A DNA stretch of 64,000 nt from Tragulus kanchil (lineage: Eukaryota; Chordata; Mammalia; Artiodactyla; Tragulidae), in the NCBI GenBank assembly GCA_022376925.1, contig JAIOJX010000006.1:61155394-61219393 (forward strand), read 5' to 3'. Shown here piece by piece: positions 11,096 to 23,978 of the stretch (position 1 is the first letter of the stretch; the number at the start of each line of letters is the position of its first letter). The translations under genes were made by a program, and so were the position numbers. The notes beneath the pieces are model-generated. The model made no database searches and had not been told where the DNA came from. It saw only the letters and a list, made by a program, of their open reading frames with translations.

Positions 11096-13269
11096 CTATT
11101 GTCTTACTTATAAGGCTGTTACAAAACAAATTGCATAATTTTATCACAAACTAAGGACAAATGGCTCATTTTGGGTATGGTGAAGATTATTTGAATGACT
11201 TATTTCAAGAATACAGTCTTTTTCAATTACCACCCTTTTATTTTTCACTATACAATCATGTCACATTAATACAAACCTACCTGGGTGGGGAAAATCCCAT
11301 GGAGTAGGCAATGTATTCTTGCCTAGGAAAATCCATGGACACAGAAGCCTGATGGATTACAATCCATGAGGTCACAAAGAGTCAGATATGATTTAGCAAC
11401 TAAAGAACAACAAGATCTATGATAATTTGTCAACTTTCCTCAGGGTATTATAGGAGGAACAAATTATCTGTAAAGTCCCTTACAAAACCAGTATTCTACA
11501 CAATCTGAATAATTAGGGCTCATGTAATTTAGCTTTACTTATCAAGTTATAACCTAAGTATAGTTGCTGTGACATATGTATTAAACATGCTGTATTTTCA
11601 GGAAACAAGAAATAACTGTGAAGCCTATATGGAAATCAAATTTTTGAACCAAACATTTAGCTTATAAAGCTATCATACAGTATACTAATAATCCTCACTG
11701 GCAAAACAACAGAAATTGGGTTGGTGCCTACACTTCCAGGTGGAAACTAATCCTGCTCTGACATTACTGGGCAGAGTAATTAGAAAACATCTCAAGTTAC
11801 ACAGAATCCACAATCATCTTTATGGTGTACCAAAAAATGAAAACTTTTAACTAAACTTGGCATTTATGATCCCACAGCTGCTCCTTTTCATGTCCTATAA
11901 AGTGCTTGGATTCTGATACCAGAAGGAGAGAGATCTGTATTTCCAGGAAGTAGATTTTATTTGGCTACAAACAAGGGGATTACTAGCTTGATCAGAAAAA
12001 TCAGAATAATCAGAATAATAGTTTCCCAAAGCCACAGCTCAAGGCTCAGCTGATTTTTTTCTTTGTTGAGGGGTGGGTGGAGAAGAATTCAATTAGGTTA
12101 GTTCTATGTTATTGGAATGAAATAATTTTCATATACCATTATAATAAAGGAAGATGAATTATGGATAGATCATAATTTTATAACACAAAACTATTGTCTT
12201 ACTTATAAGGCTGTTACAAAACAAATTGCATAATTTTATCACAAACTAAGGACAAATGGCTCATTTTGGGTATGGTGAAGAATATTTGAATGACTTATTT
12301 CAAGAATACAGTCTTTTTCAATTACCACCCTTTTATTTTTCACTATACAATCATGTCACATTAATACAAACCTACCTGGGTGGGGAAAATCCCATGGAGT
12401 AGGCAATGTATTCTTGCCTAGGAAAATCCATGGACACAGAAGCCTGATGGATTACAATCCATGAGGTCACAAAGAGTCAGATATGATTTAGCAACTAAAG
12501 AACAACAAGATCTATGATAATTTGTCAACTTTCCTCAGGGTATTATAGGAGGAACAAATTATCTGTAAAGTCCCTTACAAAACCAGTATTCTACACAATC
12601 TGAATAATTAGGGCTCATGTAATTTAGCTTTACTTATCAAGTTATAACCTAAGTATAGTTGCTGTGACATATGTATTAAACATGCTGTATTTTCAGGAAA
12701 CAAGAAATAACTGTGAAGCCTATATGGAAATCAAATTTTTGAACCAAACATTTAGCTTATAAAGCTATCATACAGTATACTAATAATCCTCACTGGCAAA
12801 ACAACAGAAATTGGGTTGGTGCCTACACTTCCAGGTGGAAACTAATCCTGCTCTGACATTACTGGGCAGAGTAATTAGAAAACATCTCAAGTTACACAGA
12901 ATCCACAATCATCTTTATGGTGTACCAAAAAATGAAAACTTTTAACTAAACTTGGCATTTATGATCCCACAGCTGCTCCTTTTCATGTCCTATAAAGTGC
13001 TTGGATTCTGATACCAGAAGGAGAGAGATCTGTATTTCCAGGAAGTAGATTTTATTTGGCTACAAACAAGGGGATTACTAGCTTGATCAGAAAAATCAGA
13101 ATAATCAGAATAATAGTTTCCCAAAGCCACAGCTCAAGGCTCAGCTGATTTTTTTCTTTGTTGAGGGGTGGGTGGAGAAGAATTCAATTAGGTTAGTTCT
13201 ATGTTATTGGAATGAAATAATTTTCATATACCATTATAATAAAGGAAGATGAATTATGGATAGATCATA
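11096..13269. repeat. Tandem duplication 5 (offset 1095)
   Basis: Copy A is 11096-12174 and copy B is 12191-13269, with a filler of about 16 bases. Apart from the Bov-tA piece the content is unassigned DNA without coding evidence. Confidence 0.95.
11282..11413 (+). mobile_element. Bov-tA SINE, 3' half
   Basis: Contains 'aggcaatgtattcttgccta', 'cccatggagtagg' and 'gaggtcacaaagagtcagat', the right half of a Bov-tA element. 5'-truncated. Printed again at about 12377-12508. Confidence 0.7.
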
Positions 13270-14160
13270 GAAGAAACAGAAAAGCAACTGTGAGATTTCC
13301 AACTATAGTCAAGAATCTCAGAGATTTCATAGGTTTTGCAGTAGTGTTAAGGAGGTTGAATAAAGACTTCACTAAGCAAATTATATATTTTTTATATATT
13401 TTTTTGCAAGTACCTGAGCTGATTGACTGAAGGAGGTGGGCTGGACAGATCAAATACACACATTCAGGAGTTCCCAGGTGAACATTAACCTGCAGGCAAA
13501 ACAGAATTGCAGCCTAAAGACAGTTTATGTGAAATTTCTAAAGAAAGTCAAAGAAAGTTAAACCCATTTGGATGAAAGAAGCAAGGAAACCAAAGAAGCA
13601 TATGAATAACTTGTGAGAAATGTTCCAAACACATGTTCCCACATCATCAGCAACTATACCGATTAAAGGACATGCCTTAACTTACAGCGTGAAAATAGAA
13701 AGTGGAAACAAGACATTGAATGCTGCTTACTTGATGGTTAGTGCCTATTAAATACCTAATCACATATTCATTGAATTAAATATGTGAAAATATACACAGA
13801 CAAAGAAAGAAAAAGTTCAGAAAAGTACTTCAAAGGCATTATTTTGGAGTAATTGAAATAGAATTTTTCAATAATTCCCAGGTTTTTAAAGTTTCCATAT
13901 CAGAAGTTGTTCCACAAAAAACATGCAGTATGTCTTAAACTATAGTTGAGCTCATTTAAAGGAAGAACAAAACAAATAAAAGTCAATCAATGATGCACGA
14001 TGATAGGATAAAAAAAAAAAAAGAAAAGAAAAACAAGTTAGAAAGAATTCCATGAATAAAATCATAAAAAAAATGATACTTGAGTGTAACCTTTGGACTC
14101 TGACACACGTTAAGTTTTCTGATTTTACTGGTGAATTGTTGGATCTGAAAAAGTATAATT
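13270..14160. other. Unassigned DNA with A-rich tract
   Basis: No gene recognised. An A-rich tract with G interruptions lies at about 14010-14035. From 13931 onward this belongs to duplication 6. Confidence 0.5.
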
Positions 14161-16077
14161 CCTAATGTTGCTGTTCAAGCATTCAGTTGTTTCAGACTCT
14201 GTGATTGGACTGCAGCTTTGCAAGGATTCCCTGTCCCTCACCATCTACGAAGTCTGTTCAAACTCACCTCCACTGAGTCTGTGATGCCGTCGAACCATCT
14301 CGTGCTCCGTCATCCCATTCTCCTCCTGACTTCTAACTTTTCCAGCATCAGAATCTTTTCCAATGAATCATCTCTTGCCATCAAGTGGCCAAAGTATTGA
14401 ATCTTCAGCTTCAGCATCAGTCCTTCCAATGTATACTGATGGTTGACTTCCTTTAGAATTTACTGGTTTGATCTCCTTGCAGTCCAAGAAATTCTCAAGA
14501 GACTTTTCTAGCACCACAGCTTGAACACATGAATTCTTTAGCTCTTACTCTTTTTTACTGTCCAACTCTCAACTCCTTACATGCTTACTGGAAAAATCAT
14601 AGGTCTGACTATATGGACATTTATAGGTAGTATAATTTTCTGCCTTTAAAAATGTAGTCTAGGTTTGAAACAGCTTTTCTTCCAAGAAGCATGCATCTTT
14701 TTAATTTAACAGACATAGTCATCAACCACAGTGATTCTGGAGCTGAGAAAATAAAGTGTTTCATTGTTTCCATTGTTTACCCATCTATTTGCCATGAATT
14801 GATGGGATCAGATACTATGATCTTAGTTCTTTGAAGAATTTTCGTTTTTTTTTTAAAGCCAGTTTTCTCATCTTCTCTTTCACCTTCATCAAGAGGTTCT
14901 TTAATTCCTCTTCACTTTCTACCATACAGGTGGTATCATCTGCATATGTGAAGTTTACTGATTTTTGCCCACAGTCTTTGAATTAAAGAAAACAAAACCA
15001 AATTAAAATTTTAAAAAATCAATGTCTTAAACTATAGTTGAGCTCATTTAAAGGAAGAACAAAACAAATAAAAGTCAATCAATGATGCACGATGATAGGA
15101 TAAAAAAAAAAAAAGAAAAGAAAAACAAGTTAGAAAGAATTCCATGAATAAAATCATAAAAAAAATGATACTTGAGTGTAACCTTTGGACTCTGACACAC
15201 GTTAAGTTTTCTGATTTTACTGGTGAATTGTTGGATCTGAAAAAGTATAATTCCTAATGTTGCTGTTCAAGCATTCAGTTGTTTCAGACTCTGTGATTGG
15301 ACTGCAGCTTTGCAAGGATTCCCTGTCCCTCACCATCTACGAAGTCTGTTCAAACTCACCTCCACTGAGTCTGTGATGCCGTCGAACCATCTCGTGCTCC
15401 GTCATCCCATTCTCCTCCTGACTTCTAACTTTTCCAGCATCAGAATCTTTTCCAATGAATCATCTCTTGCCATCAAGTGGCCAAAGTATTGAATCTTCAG
15501 CTTCAGCATCAGTCCTTCCAATGTATACTGATGGTTGACTTCCTTTAGAATTTACTGGTTTGATCTCCTTGCAGTCCAAGAAATTCTCAAGAGACTTTTC
15601 TAGCACCACAGCTTGAACACATGAATTCTTTAGCTCTTACTCTTTTTTACTGTCCAACTCTCAACTCCTTACATGCTTACTGGAAAAATCATAGGTCTGA
15701 CTATATGGACATTTATAGGTAGTATAATCTCTCTGCCTTTAAAAATGTAGTCTAGGTTTGAAACAGCTTTTCTTCCAAGAAGCATGCATCTTTTTAATTT
15801 AACAGACATAGTCATCAACCACAGTGATTCTGGAGCTGAGAAAATAAAGTGTTTCATTGTTTCCATTGTTTACCCATCTATTTGCCATGAATTGATGGGA
15901 TCAGATACTATGATCTTAGTTCTTTGAAGAATTTTCCTTTTTTTTTTTTTTAAAGCCAGTTTTCTCATCTTCTCTTTCACCTTCATCAAGAGGTTCTTTA
16001 ATTCCTCTTCACTTTCTACCATACAGGTGGTATCATCTGCATATGTGAAGTTTACTGATTTTTTTGCCCACAGTCTT
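13931..16077. repeat. Tandem duplication 6 (offset 1092)
   Basis: Copy A is 13931-14978 and copy B is 15023-16077. The filler at 14979-15022 is A-rich. Differences are mostly in T or A run lengths (for example atttttgccc versus atttttttgccc). Confidence 0.95.
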
Positions 16078-17941
16078 GATTACAGCTCAGGATTCATTCG
16101 GCCCAGCATTTCCCAAGACGCACTCTGCATATGAGTAATCAGGATGGTGATATATACCCTTGACATACTCCTTTCCCAATCTGGAATCAGTCCATTGTTA
16201 CATATACAGTTCTAACTGCTAATTCTTGACCTGCATACAGATTTCACAGGAGGAAGATAAAGTGGTCAAGTGTTTCCATCACTTTCAGAATGTTCCATCA
16301 TTTGTTGTGATCCACATAGTCAAAATATTAAGTGTAATAAATGAAGCAGAAGTAAAAGATTTTCTGAAATCCTCTTGCTTTTTCTGTGATACAGTGAATA
16401 TTGGCAATTTGATCTCTGGTTTGTCTGCCTTTTGTAAATCTAGCTTGTACACCTCAAACTTCTGAGTTCACAAATTCTAGAAGCCTAGCCTGAAGTATTT
16501 TAAACATTACTTTGCTAGTTTGTGAAATGAGTGCAATGATGCAATAGTTTGAACGTTCTTTGGAATTGCCCTTCTTTGGAATTGAAATGAAAACTGATCT
16601 TTTCCAGTCCTGAGGCCACTGATGAATTTTCCAAATTTGCTGGCATATTGAATGTAGTATTTTAACAGCATCATCTTTTAGGATTTGAAATATCTCAGCT
16701 GGAAATCCATCATCTCCACTGGATTTATTTGAAGTGATGCTTTTTAAGACCAACTTGACTGCATACTTCAAGATGTCTGACTCTAGGTGACTGATCACAC
16801 AATTGTGGTCATCTGGATCAAATTTTTTAAGATCTTTTTGTATAGGGTCCATAATCTCTGCCTTTAAAAATGTAGTCTAGGTTTGAAACAGCTTTTCTTC
16901 CAAGAAGCATGCATCTTTTTAATTTAACAGACATAGTCATCAACCACAGTGATTCTGGAGCTGAGAAAATAAAGTGTTTCATTGTTTCCATTGTTTACCC
17001 ATCTATTTGCCATGAATTGATGGGATCAGATACTATGATCTTAGTTCTTTGAAGAATTTTCCTATTTTTTTTAAAGCCAGTTTTCTCATCTTCTCTTTCA
17101 CCTTCATCAAGAGGTTCTTTAATTCCTCTTCACTTTCTACCATACAGGTGGTATCATCTGCATATGTGAAGTTTACTGATTTTTTTGCCCACAGTCTTGA
17201 TTACAGCTCAGGATTCATTCGGCCCAGCATTTCCCAAGACGCACTCTGCATATGAGTAATCAGGATGGTGATATATACCCTTGACATACTCCTTTCCCAA
17301 TCTGGAATCAGTCCATTGTTACATATACAGTTCTAACTGCTAATTCTTGACCTGCATACAGATTTCACAGGAGGAAGATAAAGTGGTCAAGTGTTTCCAT
17401 CACTTTCAGAATGTTCCATCATTTGTTGTGATCCACATAGTCAAAATATTAAGTGTAATAAATGAAGCAGAAGTAAAAGATTTTCTGAAATCCTCTTGCT
17501 TTTTCTGTGATACAGTGAATATTGGCAATTTGATCTCTGGTTTGTCTGCCTTTTGTAAATCTAGCTTGTACACCTCAAACTTCTGAGTTCACAAATTCTA
17601 GAAGCCTAGCCTGAAGTATTTTAAACATTACTTTGCTAGTTTGTGAAATGAGTGCAATGATGCAATAGTTTGAACGTTCTTTGGAATTGCCCTTCTTTGG
17701 AATTGAAATGAAAACTGATCTTTTCCAGTCCTGAGGCCACTGATGAATTTTCCAAATTTGCTGGCATATTGAATGTAGTATTTTAACAGCATCATCTTTT
17801 AGGATTTGAAATATCTCAGCTGGAAATCCATCATCTCCACTGGATTTATTTGAAGTGATGCTTTTTAAGACCAACTTGACTGCATACTTCAAGATGTCTG
17901 ACTCTAGGTGACTGATCACACAATTGTGGTCATCTGGATCA
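15730..17941. repeat. Tandem duplication 7 (offset about 1121-1125)
   Basis: Copy A is 15730-16820 and copy B is 16855-17941. After 16820 copy A degrades into a garbled version of the following text (aaattttttaagatcttttt in place of atgaagatcttttttg) before copy B starts. Overlaps duplication 6, so part of BovB is printed three times. Confidence 0.95.
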
Positions 17942-18291
17942 TGAAGATCTTTTTTGTATAGGTCTTCTGTGTATTCTTGCCATCTCTTTTTGATATATTT
18001 TGCTTCTGTTGGGTCCATACTGTTTCTGTCCTTTATTGTGTCCATCTTTGCATTAACTATTCCCTTTGTAACTCTTATTTTCTTGAAGAGTTCTTTATTC
18101 TTACCCATTATATTGTTTTCCACTATATCTTTGCACTGTTCTCTTAGGAAAACTTTCTTATGTCTCCTTGCTATTCTCTGGAACTCTGCATTCAGATGAA
18201 TATATCTCTCCTTTTGTCCTTTGCCTTTTCCTTCCCTTCTTTTCTCAGCTATTTGTAGGGCCTCCTCAGACAACCATTTTGCCTTTTGCAT
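17575..18291 (-). pseudogene. BovB reverse transcriptase fragment (linker and RT fingers)
   Basis: This 238-residue open stretch begins MQKAKWLSEEALQIAEKRRE. It continues through the linker motif YIKKRWQEYTEDLYKKDL (about residues 99-116) and then the RT fingers: SSGDDGFPAEIFQIL and SVFISIPKKGN. In RTE elements this part binds the primer-template. The catalytic YADD box would lie downstream and is not in this frame, which ends at a stop after ARLLEFVNSEV. A printed duplicate of its second half is at 16454-16852, where the last ~30 bases before the join are garbled. No promoter or start is implied by the first ATG. Confidence 0.85.
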
Positions 18292-18599
18292 TTCTTCCTT
18301 CGATGGATTGTTTTGATCATCGCCTCCTGTACAATGTCACAAACCTCTGTCCATAGTTCTTCAGGCATTCTATCAGATATAATCCCTTGAATCTGTTTGT
18401 CACTTCCACTGTATAATCATAAGAGATTTGATTTATGTCATATTTGAATGACCTAGTGGTTTTGCCTATGTTCTTCAATTTAAGTCTGATTTTTTCAATA
18501 TTTCTTAATAGTGTCAATTTATTGAAGATACTTTCTGTGTTCATCACAATCCCAAGTACCTGGCATCATTAATATCACAATCTCTTACCATACTGTAAA

Positions 18600-18740
18600 G
18601 TATGGACTAAGTGCCATGATTTAAAATGTGAGTTTATAGACACTAAGTTTAATTTTCCCAAGTTATACAGTCAATAAATTATAGTGACAAGATTTAATAT
18701 CATGCTTTTCAGGCAAAAGTTTCAATTATTAAGGAGATTA
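18600..18740 (-). mobile_element. Possible MIR fossil, minus strand
   Basis: The layout 'ctaagtgccatgatttaaa', then 'ttcccaagttatacagtcaa', then 'gcttttcaggc' resembles a reverse MIR. Very diverged; low certainty. Confidence 0.4.
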
Positions 18741-19371
18741 CAATATTTTATCTAACCAAGTCTAACTCTTTTATGGACAGATTCAGTTTAAGTTTCAATA
18801 ATTTCTCAATTATCTTTGTCTTGTTCTTAGCAATATATACATCAAGGTCCTCATGCGATTTTTATTTAAATTCAAAAATTCATATAAGTCCATGATTAGA
18901 GGCCTCAAGCAACTTTATTGTGAATTCTAACTTGCATTGCTTTTAAGGCTTTTAGGGATGTTTAACTTCAAAGATTTCTAAAGCAGATCACTGTGACCTA
19001 CTAAAATCCTGATTGTACTTTTAAAGTGCTTTGCAACATGCTTTTGAAACTGAATTCAGTTTCATTTTTTTTTAATAACTAACACTGATATTTTCTTTTT
19101 TATATGCTGTTATGTCTATGTCTTGATTTTTTGAAGTGCTGCTTTATCACTGTATTTTTATGAGACATTTGAAATGTTGGTCACTTAAAACCTTTCTTTG
19201 AGAATGTCTATAATATCACAATGAGATATCAATGAAAGGCCAGTTAATAATATATTTCCCAAACTCAGCAACTGGAAGAATCTATTCATTTGAAAGTGAT
19301 GTGACCAAAGTTATAGCTTTGATTTTCTTTTTATAATAAAGAGGAAACAACTGTGTTTTCACTATAATTGT
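18741..19371. other. Unassigned AT-rich DNA
   Basis: No gene or named repeat recognised. Confidence 0.5.
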
Positions 19372-19560
19372 GAAGAGCTTGGGTTGCAAAATGAATCAGA
19401 CAGACCTGCATTCAAATGTCAGTTTTGTAGTTTACAAACTAAGTAGCTTTAGGCACATTTCCTTATCTGTAGACTGAGGGTAATGGCATTGCCTTATATA
19501 TTAATTATTTTAAGCATTATCTATGCTATTACATTTAGTGATTAGCAAACCCCTGATACC
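19372..19560 (+). mobile_element. MIR SINE fossil
   Basis: Landmarks in order are cagacctgcattcaaatgtc, 'agtagctttaggcacatttc', 'cttatctgtagactgagggt' and a trailing 'attattttaagcattatcta'. This is the MIR core in plus orientation. Confidence 0.6.
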
Positions 19561-20299
19561 TTGACTCAAGCAAGGATCACATTCTTTGTCATTATTATTA
19601 TTGTCATTATGTTATTGCTGACTGATATTTTACATATATTCTCCTCACATAACATGGCATTAAATAGAGGCTTAAAAGTTAAATTGCTGTACACTAAACT
19701 CCCCACTTCCAAGTCTTCCTTCCACATCCAATAAAGGGCTTCAAAGTATGGCTGCTTTCTGGGACCAAGAGTCTCCATTGCATTTGACAAAATTAGCCCA
19801 CTTTAAATCTTGAGGAAATGATTTTCCTCCCTGGAAATGGGGAATAAGGAAACCAATATCCTGCACCTTTGCCAGAATGACCAAATATTTTCCCATCTTT
19901 CAAATGTCAAAGTTTCAGGGAAAACTGTTGGATCAGTTGCCTAAATGCTAGTAAATGCCTAAGTGTCAAGAGCAGCTGGAGTACTGAAGGACCATGAAAC
20001 ATTTCTAAGAGAGATAAAGATAAAAACAACAGTGCAGACTCTAGAGAGTTGAAGATAAGACAGAGAAGTCTCATACAATTATAGGCCAGTACTACCTAAT
20101 TTCAAGTCCTCATATGGAAAAATTGATCAGGAAAGGAGTGGTTCTCAGCCTGTTAATACTGAGCACTCTACCACATCAAATATTCCTTACAAGATTTTTC
20201 TTTTCCTATGCTGAAATAAAATTGCTAGGTGACATCATCCAATTACTCACTTCATTTTTTTTTTTAAGATAATAAACATGTTCTTGCTGTGACCTCATT
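19561..20299. other. Unassigned DNA
   Basis: No gene recognised. A 74-codon open stretch on the minus strand (19566-19790) has no family resemblance that I can see. Confidence 0.5.
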
Positions 20300-20570
20300 G
20301 AAAGGACTGTTGCTGAAGTTTAAAGTCCAATACTTTGACCACTTGATGTGAAGAGCCTAATCTTTGGAAAATGCCCTTGTGCTGGAGGAAACTGAAGGCA
20401 AAAGGAGAAAGAGGCAACAGAGGATGAGATGGTTAGATGGTATCACTGACTAAATGGACATGAATTTGAGCAAACTTAGGGAGATCGTGAAGGGAAGGGA
20501 AGCCTGGAGTGTTACAGTCCATGGGATCACAAAGAGTTGAACGTCACTGAACACCTGAACAATAATAATT
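20300..20570 (+). mobile_element. BovB LINE 3'-end fragment
   Basis: Contains gtccaatactttgaccactt, 'gatgagatggttagatggta', 'ggacatgaatttgagcaaac' and 'gatcacaaagagttgaacgt', the extreme 3' portion of BovB. Heavily 5'-truncated, as expected for incomplete target-primed reverse transcription. Confidence 0.8.
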
Positions 20571-21257
20571 GCAGCTTACAGGAGAAATAAATGTAATGAA
20601 TTCAAGAAAAATATGGTATGTATTACATTGTATAAGTTATCAGGCTTGACTATCCTAGATAAACTGATGGAATAGACAGATTCTTGCACTTATATGTAGA
20701 ATCACAGAGATGTGACAGCTCCAAACACAGGATGATATAGATGAGCCTTATTGACTATTTAAATGTGAAAGTGACTTCCTGTTCATATACAATCCTTGGC
20801 AATACTCCAGTCCCTCAAAAAACCAAAATCTTCCTTCAGTTTGTACGGTGATTGCATCTTTGAAAAATTAGTATGTATCAAAGCCATGCAAAAAAAAAAA
20901 ACAAAAAAAAAAACTTTGGGGCTTGTATGCGAAGTGAAATTAAGTTTTGTTTCAGCCAGATTTTCACCTCATGTTACATCTGATTTCTGAAATTCAGCAG
21001 ATCACATGGAAGCCCTTTGTTATGAAATTGTCTCTAGAATTGCAGGAATTCTAGCACCCTTGCCAAACACTCCCTTCATCCAATAGTAATACCATCAGAC
21101 TCTTCCGTTAGTGTCATTATCACAAGCAAATAGCCATCTGCATGTCCAAAAATCACCATCTAAGAAGTCAAAAGTCTGATTCTATTTTTATATCATAAAA
21201 CAGTTCACATAACTTTTAGATGATTTAATTAGCTTAGTGCTTAATTTAATTAATAGA
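20571..21257. other. Unassigned DNA with poly-A tracts
   Basis: No gene recognised. A-rich tracts interrupted by C lie at about 20888-20912. Confidence 0.5.
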
Positions 21258-21465
21258 ATTGTAAAGAAAATGGATTTTGGAGTACGCATTTCTAAATTCA
21301 AATCCTGGCTCTAGAATTCACTCTGTATGTTTTTTGGCCAGTTATTTTACCTTTCCTAAGATTCCTCATTGATAAATGAGAATAATGGAACCATCTCACT
21401 CACAGAGTCTTTGTGATGACTAATTATAGTAACACTTAGTGATTTGTGTTAGTGATGACCACACA
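21258..21465 (+). mobile_element. MIR SINE fossil
   Basis: Shows 'tggattttggagtacgcatt', 'aattcaaatcctggctctag', 'ggccagttattttacctttc', 'tgataaatgagaataatgga' and 'cagagtctttgtgatgacta', in the MIR order. Confidence 0.65.
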
Positions 21466-21932
21466 TTACGATTGCTTCCTGAATTTTTATGGCTACGCTT
21501 GCCATATAATTAAATATTGCAATATCTGGTAATAAAACATTTAGAATATCTTTGGTTAGCATGAAGGGGTAGGATAGATAGAGTGTTTAGAATTTCTCCC
21601 TAGCTGGGGCCGGTAGAGTATTTGAGAATAAAAAAAGGGGCACTTGGGGCAAAGTAACAGGATCATCAATTTAGTTTAAGAAGCAACAACAAGGATTAGA
21701 GTACATTTGGATGTAAAGAGTTATTTCCAGAAACAGCAGGAGTGGATGTGTAAAATCTATGAGCCATGGACATGCTTATAGACACAGGGGGATACCTAAT
21801 TATATTTAGATTGCTGAAGCCTTCAAAATAATTTTGCAAAATGTGCTATAAAATTTGTTGTTTTACTTTGTAATTGTCTTTAGGATGAATATCACAGATT
21901 TCTTTTATCATTCCTATGAAAATTAGCATTTT

Positions 21933-23978
21933 TTCCCATTCAGTGGAAATTTCCATTCTTACTTTTATCTTAGAGCTTAATTATAAGATAATCAATAGAA
22001 ACAATAAGAAGTTATTTCAAAAACTAGGACATAGTGAAGAAATAACTGAAATAGTCCTATCTGACTAGGTCAATTTCAGGCTTTTTCTTTTTTTTAAGTC
22101 AGTATATGATAAAATCATTTCCATGTTATTACAGTACTAAAATAATGGCACAGGATCATGATGCTAAATAGTTCATTTTATTGTTTTAATATGTAAAAAT
22201 TCAAGCAATCTATCAATATGATGGAAAAGTAATATTTTAGTTGTTATACAGAAAATATTTTCTTGAAAGTACCTCAGAAATAAGCTATGGTTGAGGTAAT
22301 ATAGCCACCTTAGTTCATTCACAGGAGTGAAAGTTAGCATGTGGGGTTAGAAAGACAGGATGAAAATGTTTGGAGAAACACAAGGATGGTTGTAGAAAAA
22401 AGAAGGTAAGTTAAGTATTTGCCTCCTGGGAGGTTTTAATTAAACAAAACATATGTCCTAAAATAATGAACAATTCAACAAACTATTAAAATTATTCTTT
22501 AAATATCTGTAACATATTATTTTATAATTAAAAGTGCAGCTATGAAGGCAATATAAGTGGTTATTTTGTGTCCCACATGAGCATACATATGGAGCTTTTA
22601 CTTTTTTTTGTATAATTTAGCATTATGTGTGGTTGTAGGCAGAGTCTGTGAATATACTAATTGTATATTATCAATAAAAGAACAAAGTCACACATAGACA
22701 TGTTAGTCTCAGGCTAAGGCATGAAATTTGTTATATTCAGTTTTATTAAGCCTTGTGACTTAATAAAGCTTAATAAGACAGTTTGCCTGCCTACTTTGTA
22801 TTTCTTTTGCTCAGCTTTTGAAAATAGGAATAAAAGTTTATAAACTATTCAGGAATAGAAGTAGTTTGAATCATAAGAGAAACTGCTTTAGAACTAAGAA
22901 CAATATAAAAGTGAAAATTAAAAGTATTTGACAACTAATATTTTTCCTTAAAATTGCATTTTCCCATTCAGTGGAAATTTCCATTCTTACTTTTATCTTA
23001 GAGCTTAATTATAAGATAATTAATAGAAACAATAAGAAGTTATTTCAAAAACTAGGACATAGTGAAGAAATAACTGAAATAGTCCTATCTGACTAGGTCA
23101 ATTTCAGGCTTTTTCTTTTTTTTAAGTCAGTATATGATAAAATCATTTCCATGTTATTACAGTACTAAAATAATGGCACAGGATCATGATGCTAAATAGT
23201 TCATTTTATTGTTTTAATATGTAAAAATTCAAGCAATCTATCAATATGATGGAAAAGTAATATTTTAGTTGTTATACAGAAAATATTTTCTTGAAAGTAC
23301 CTCAGAAATAAGCTATGGTTGAGGTAATATAGCCACCTTAGTTCATTCACAGGAGTGAAAGTTAGCATGTGGGGTTAGAAAGACAGGATGAAAATGTTTG
23401 GAGAAACACAAGGATGGTTGTAGAAAAAAGAAGGTAAGTTAAGTATTTGCCTCCTGGGAGGTTTTAATTAAACAAAACATATGTCCTAAAATAATGAACA
23501 ATTCAACAAACTATTAAAATTATTCTTTAAATATCTGTAACATATTATTTTATAATTAAAAGTGCAGCTATGAAGGCAATATAAGTGGTTATTTTGTGTC
23601 CCACATGAGCATACATATGGAGCTTTTACTTTTTTTTGTATAATTTAGCATTATGTGTGGTTGTAGGCAGAGTCTGTGAATATACTAATTGTATATTATC
23701 AATAAAAGAACAAAGTCACACATAGACATGTTAGTCTCAGGCTAAGGCATGAAATTTGTTATATTCAGTTTTATTAAGCCTTGTGACTTAATAAAGCTTA
23801 ATAAGACAGTTTGCCTGCCTACTTTGTATTTCTTTTGCTCAGCTTTTGAAAATAGGAATAAAAGTTTATAAACTATTCAGGAATAGAAGTAGTTTGAATC
23901 ATAAGAGAAACTGCTTTAGAACTAAGAACAATATAAAAGTGAAAATTAAAAGTATTTGACAACTAATATTTTTCCTTA
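21933..23978. repeat. Tandem duplication 8 (offset 1028)
   Basis: Copy A is 21933-22950 and copy B is 22961-23978, with a filler of about ten bases. Content is unassigned AT-rich DNA. Confidence 0.95.

Larger units (their letters stand above)
14163..18510 (-). mobile_element. BovB (RTE) LINE, 3' end through linker, minus strand
   Basis: The plus strand shows the reverse complement of the BovB 3' half. Its 3' terminus is near 14163 ('gttgctgttcaagcattcag'). The C-terminal and thumb region follows, then the reverse transcriptase fingers and palm at 16454-17950, and the linker blocks up to about 18510, where it is 5'-truncated. Duplications 6 and 7 repeat 13931-14978 and 15730-16820, so the real element is about 2.2 kb shorter than printed. 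All frames are interrupted; the longest surviving piece is 17575-18291. Confidence 0.85.
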